From Spirochaetales bacterium (GTDB lineage Bacteria > Spirochaetota > Spirochaetia > SZUA-6 > JAFGRV01), in assembly GCA_016935735.1 (NCBI GenBank), contig JAFGQK010000184.1, positions 1-45,543 on the forward strand: a stretch of DNA of 45,543 nt, read 5' to 3'. The notes beneath the pieces are model-generated. The model was not told where the DNA came from and did no database searches. It worked only from the letters and a program-made list of their open reading frames with translations. Both the position numbers and the translations under genes were made by a program. Positions 44,782-45,543 of this stretch are shown here, piece by piece (the stretch's first letter is position 1; each line of letters starts with the position of its first letter).

Positions 44782-44797
44782 TTCAACGACTGTTGAG
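44782..44797. repeat. Diverged fourth copy of the TTCAAC palindrome
   Basis: TTCAAC-GACT-GTTGAG, followed by an ACCTTAT stretch, matches the core and part of the flank of the 43757-43871 repeats. It lies about 75 bases upstream of the regulator's -35 box. Confidence 0.55.
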
Positions 44798-44823
44798 TAC
44801 CTTATGAACATCATATTATTTAA

Positions 44824-44976
44824 AATATTACGGATGCAATAAAAAAGGAAATCGAAGAATTTAAACCTGTTGCCAGAAAAAAGAAAATCAATATTACCCT
44901 GACATATGAAGAAGCATTATTTATAAAGATTAATGCATATGCATTTATACGCTTGTTAATTGGGTTGTGGGCTTAA
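44824..44976 (+). pseudogene. Histidine kinase remnant
   Basis: A 50-codon open stretch without a start codon. It translates to DAIKKEIEEFKPVARKKK, then INITLTYEEALFIKINAYAF and RLLI. This is the linker and first strand of a histidine-kinase ATPase domain, where RLLI would normally lead into the N box (LINLLSNA). Here it breaks off into GLWA and a stop. The rest of the kinase is missing on both sides. It differs in sequence from the histidine kinase at 22031-27085, so it came from another gene. Confidence 0.7.
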
Positions 44977-45484
44977 GCCTTCGTTATGTAATCCTGTTCT
45001 GCATTAACATAAAGGCAGATTCACCATCCGGGACACACATACGATCTGCTTCAAGAGATAAAAGATTCAAAGACAACTTTAATATTCCGCTATATAGGTA
45101 ATCAGCCATTCCATTGCAAGTCTTTCAGATCCATTGCGATTCATTAAGATCGTGTTCTTATTCCCCATTCCCCATCTCCAACCCGATAAACTTATACCTT
45201 CAACAACCGGATGCTCCCAGAATGTCGGGAATATTCTCATATATTCGAATAATTGATCCTCTTCTGTCGGAGTAAATGTATCAGTTTCCTTTCCACCATC
45301 AATATTCATTTCTGTCACTATGATTGGTAAACCGGTTTCGGCAAGCAGGTCCAGATTTAATTTTACAATTTCTATCGTTATTCGTGTTGAAAAAGCATGT
45401 CCCTGAACGCCAATACCATCTATCAACCCTCTATCAAGCAGTAAATTGAGAATTTCCACAGCGTTGGCTACGCCCACAACCCAA
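44960..45484. repeat. Short inverted repeat flanking the GH10 remnant
   Basis: TTGGGTTGTGGGC at 44960-44972 on the plus strand recurs exactly at 45484-45472 on the minus strand. Each copy is followed by a similar sequence (TTAAGCC versus GTAGCC). The left arm lies where the histidine-kinase remnant ends, and the right arm where the GH10 remnant begins. It may mark the ends of an insertion or a recombination site. Confidence 0.55.
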
Positions 45485-45489
45485 ATCAA
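45079..45489 (-). pseudogene. GH10 endo-xylanase, C-terminal fragment
   Basis: About 130 codons matching the C-terminal third of GH10 endo-1,4-beta-xylanase: RGLIDGIGVQGHAF, the nucleophile motif in GLPIIVTEMNIDG, and the final strand-helix region ISLSGWRW with the helix to the C-terminus. Full GH10 domains are about 300 residues or more, so the N-terminal two-thirds, including the acid/base glutamate, is missing. The frame is closed upstream by a TAG at 45522-45520, and the first in-frame start is TTG at 45489. Homology starts only around residue 10, right after the inverted-repeat arm. It is therefore broken rather than cut by the window edge. Confidence 0.75.
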
Positions 45490-45543
45490 GAGAAGCAGGA
45501 AACGCTCTATGACCTGTAACTACATCAGATCCAGGAAGGATCC
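45490..45543. other. Window-edge sequence without recognisable gene
   Basis: Fifty-four bases upstream of the GH10 remnant. I see no clear coding signal, and the GH10 frame has a stop here, so the missing part of that gene does not continue in frame to the edge. Confidence 0.4.

Larger units (their letters stand above)
44672..45078. other. Degenerate intergenic region beside the regulator
   Basis: This stretch contains the regulator promoter, a diverged copy of the repeat palindrome (44782-44797), a histidine-kinase remnant (44824-44976) and about 100 bases of sequence in which I recognise nothing. It looks like decayed DNA. Confidence 0.6.

Noticed and set aside
44957..45490. A definite integron cassette with attC site
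   Set aside because: Only one half-site-like sequence is visible, the paired R box is not found at a suitable distance, and no integrase is in the window. I keep it only as a possibility.

Overview
The window is an AT-rich bacterial chromosome segment with densely packed genes, and no rRNA or tRNA gene was recognised. The mix of genes suggests a low-GC spirochaete (Spirochaetota) or a similar free-living anaerobe: giant kinase-AAA-TPR-GAF sensors, PilZ and GGDEF proteins, DUF1820, a STAS protein, two GH57 enzymes with DUF4912, and a hexulose-phosphate synthase/RraA fusion. The phylum is an inference from gene content and is not proven.

Layout. 1-549 is non-coding. 550-2265 holds a DUF389 membrane protein and a small helical protein. 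2287-12844 (minus strand) is a complete five-gene operon equivalent to E. coli yehI-yehL-yehM-yehP-yehQ: DUF4132, MoxR ATPase, DUF5682, VWA and SWIM. A Phd/VapC-type toxin-antitoxin pair is divergent from it at 12979-13583, followed by an intergenic hairpin repeat and a membrane-anchored Cys-pair protein. 14254-19190 is a glycogen/alpha-glucan block (GH57-DUF3536, DUF4912, GH57 branching-type enzyme). 19213-20215 is a three-gene minus-strand operon (DUF1820, unknown, STAS). 20377-21690 is an Hps-RraA fusion.

22031-39833 is the most unusual region. Two giant paralogous sensors (degenerate Ser/Thr kinase, AAA ATPase, TPR-like helices, GAF) flank a 2356-residue NRPS-like protein. One sensor ends in a histidine kinase and the other in a GGDEF diguanylate cyclase with an intact inhibitory site. 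The NRPS reads acyl-AMP ligase, carrier, condensation, adenylation, carrier, reductase. Its second adenylation domain is interrupted by two PilZ domains, both with canonical c-di-GMP-binding motifs. A stand-alone tandem PilZ protein lies next to the GGDEF gene. I propose a locus in which locally made c-di-GMP allosterically controls synthesis of an acylated amino aldehyde or alcohol.

39929-44671 carries a MEMO-family protein with a PqqD-like N-terminus, a B12-type radical SAM protein, an IlvE-like aminotransferase and a TrmB-family regulator. Several copies of a palindrome lie between and around trmB and ilvE and look like operators. 44672-45543 is a decayed region: a histidine-kinase remnant and a GH10 xylanase remnant, each truncated beside one arm of a short inverted repeat.

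Promoters with near-consensus -35/-10 boxes and mostly 17-bp spacing can be read in front of many genes. Two of them, for the MEMO and TrmB genes, predict leaderless transcripts.
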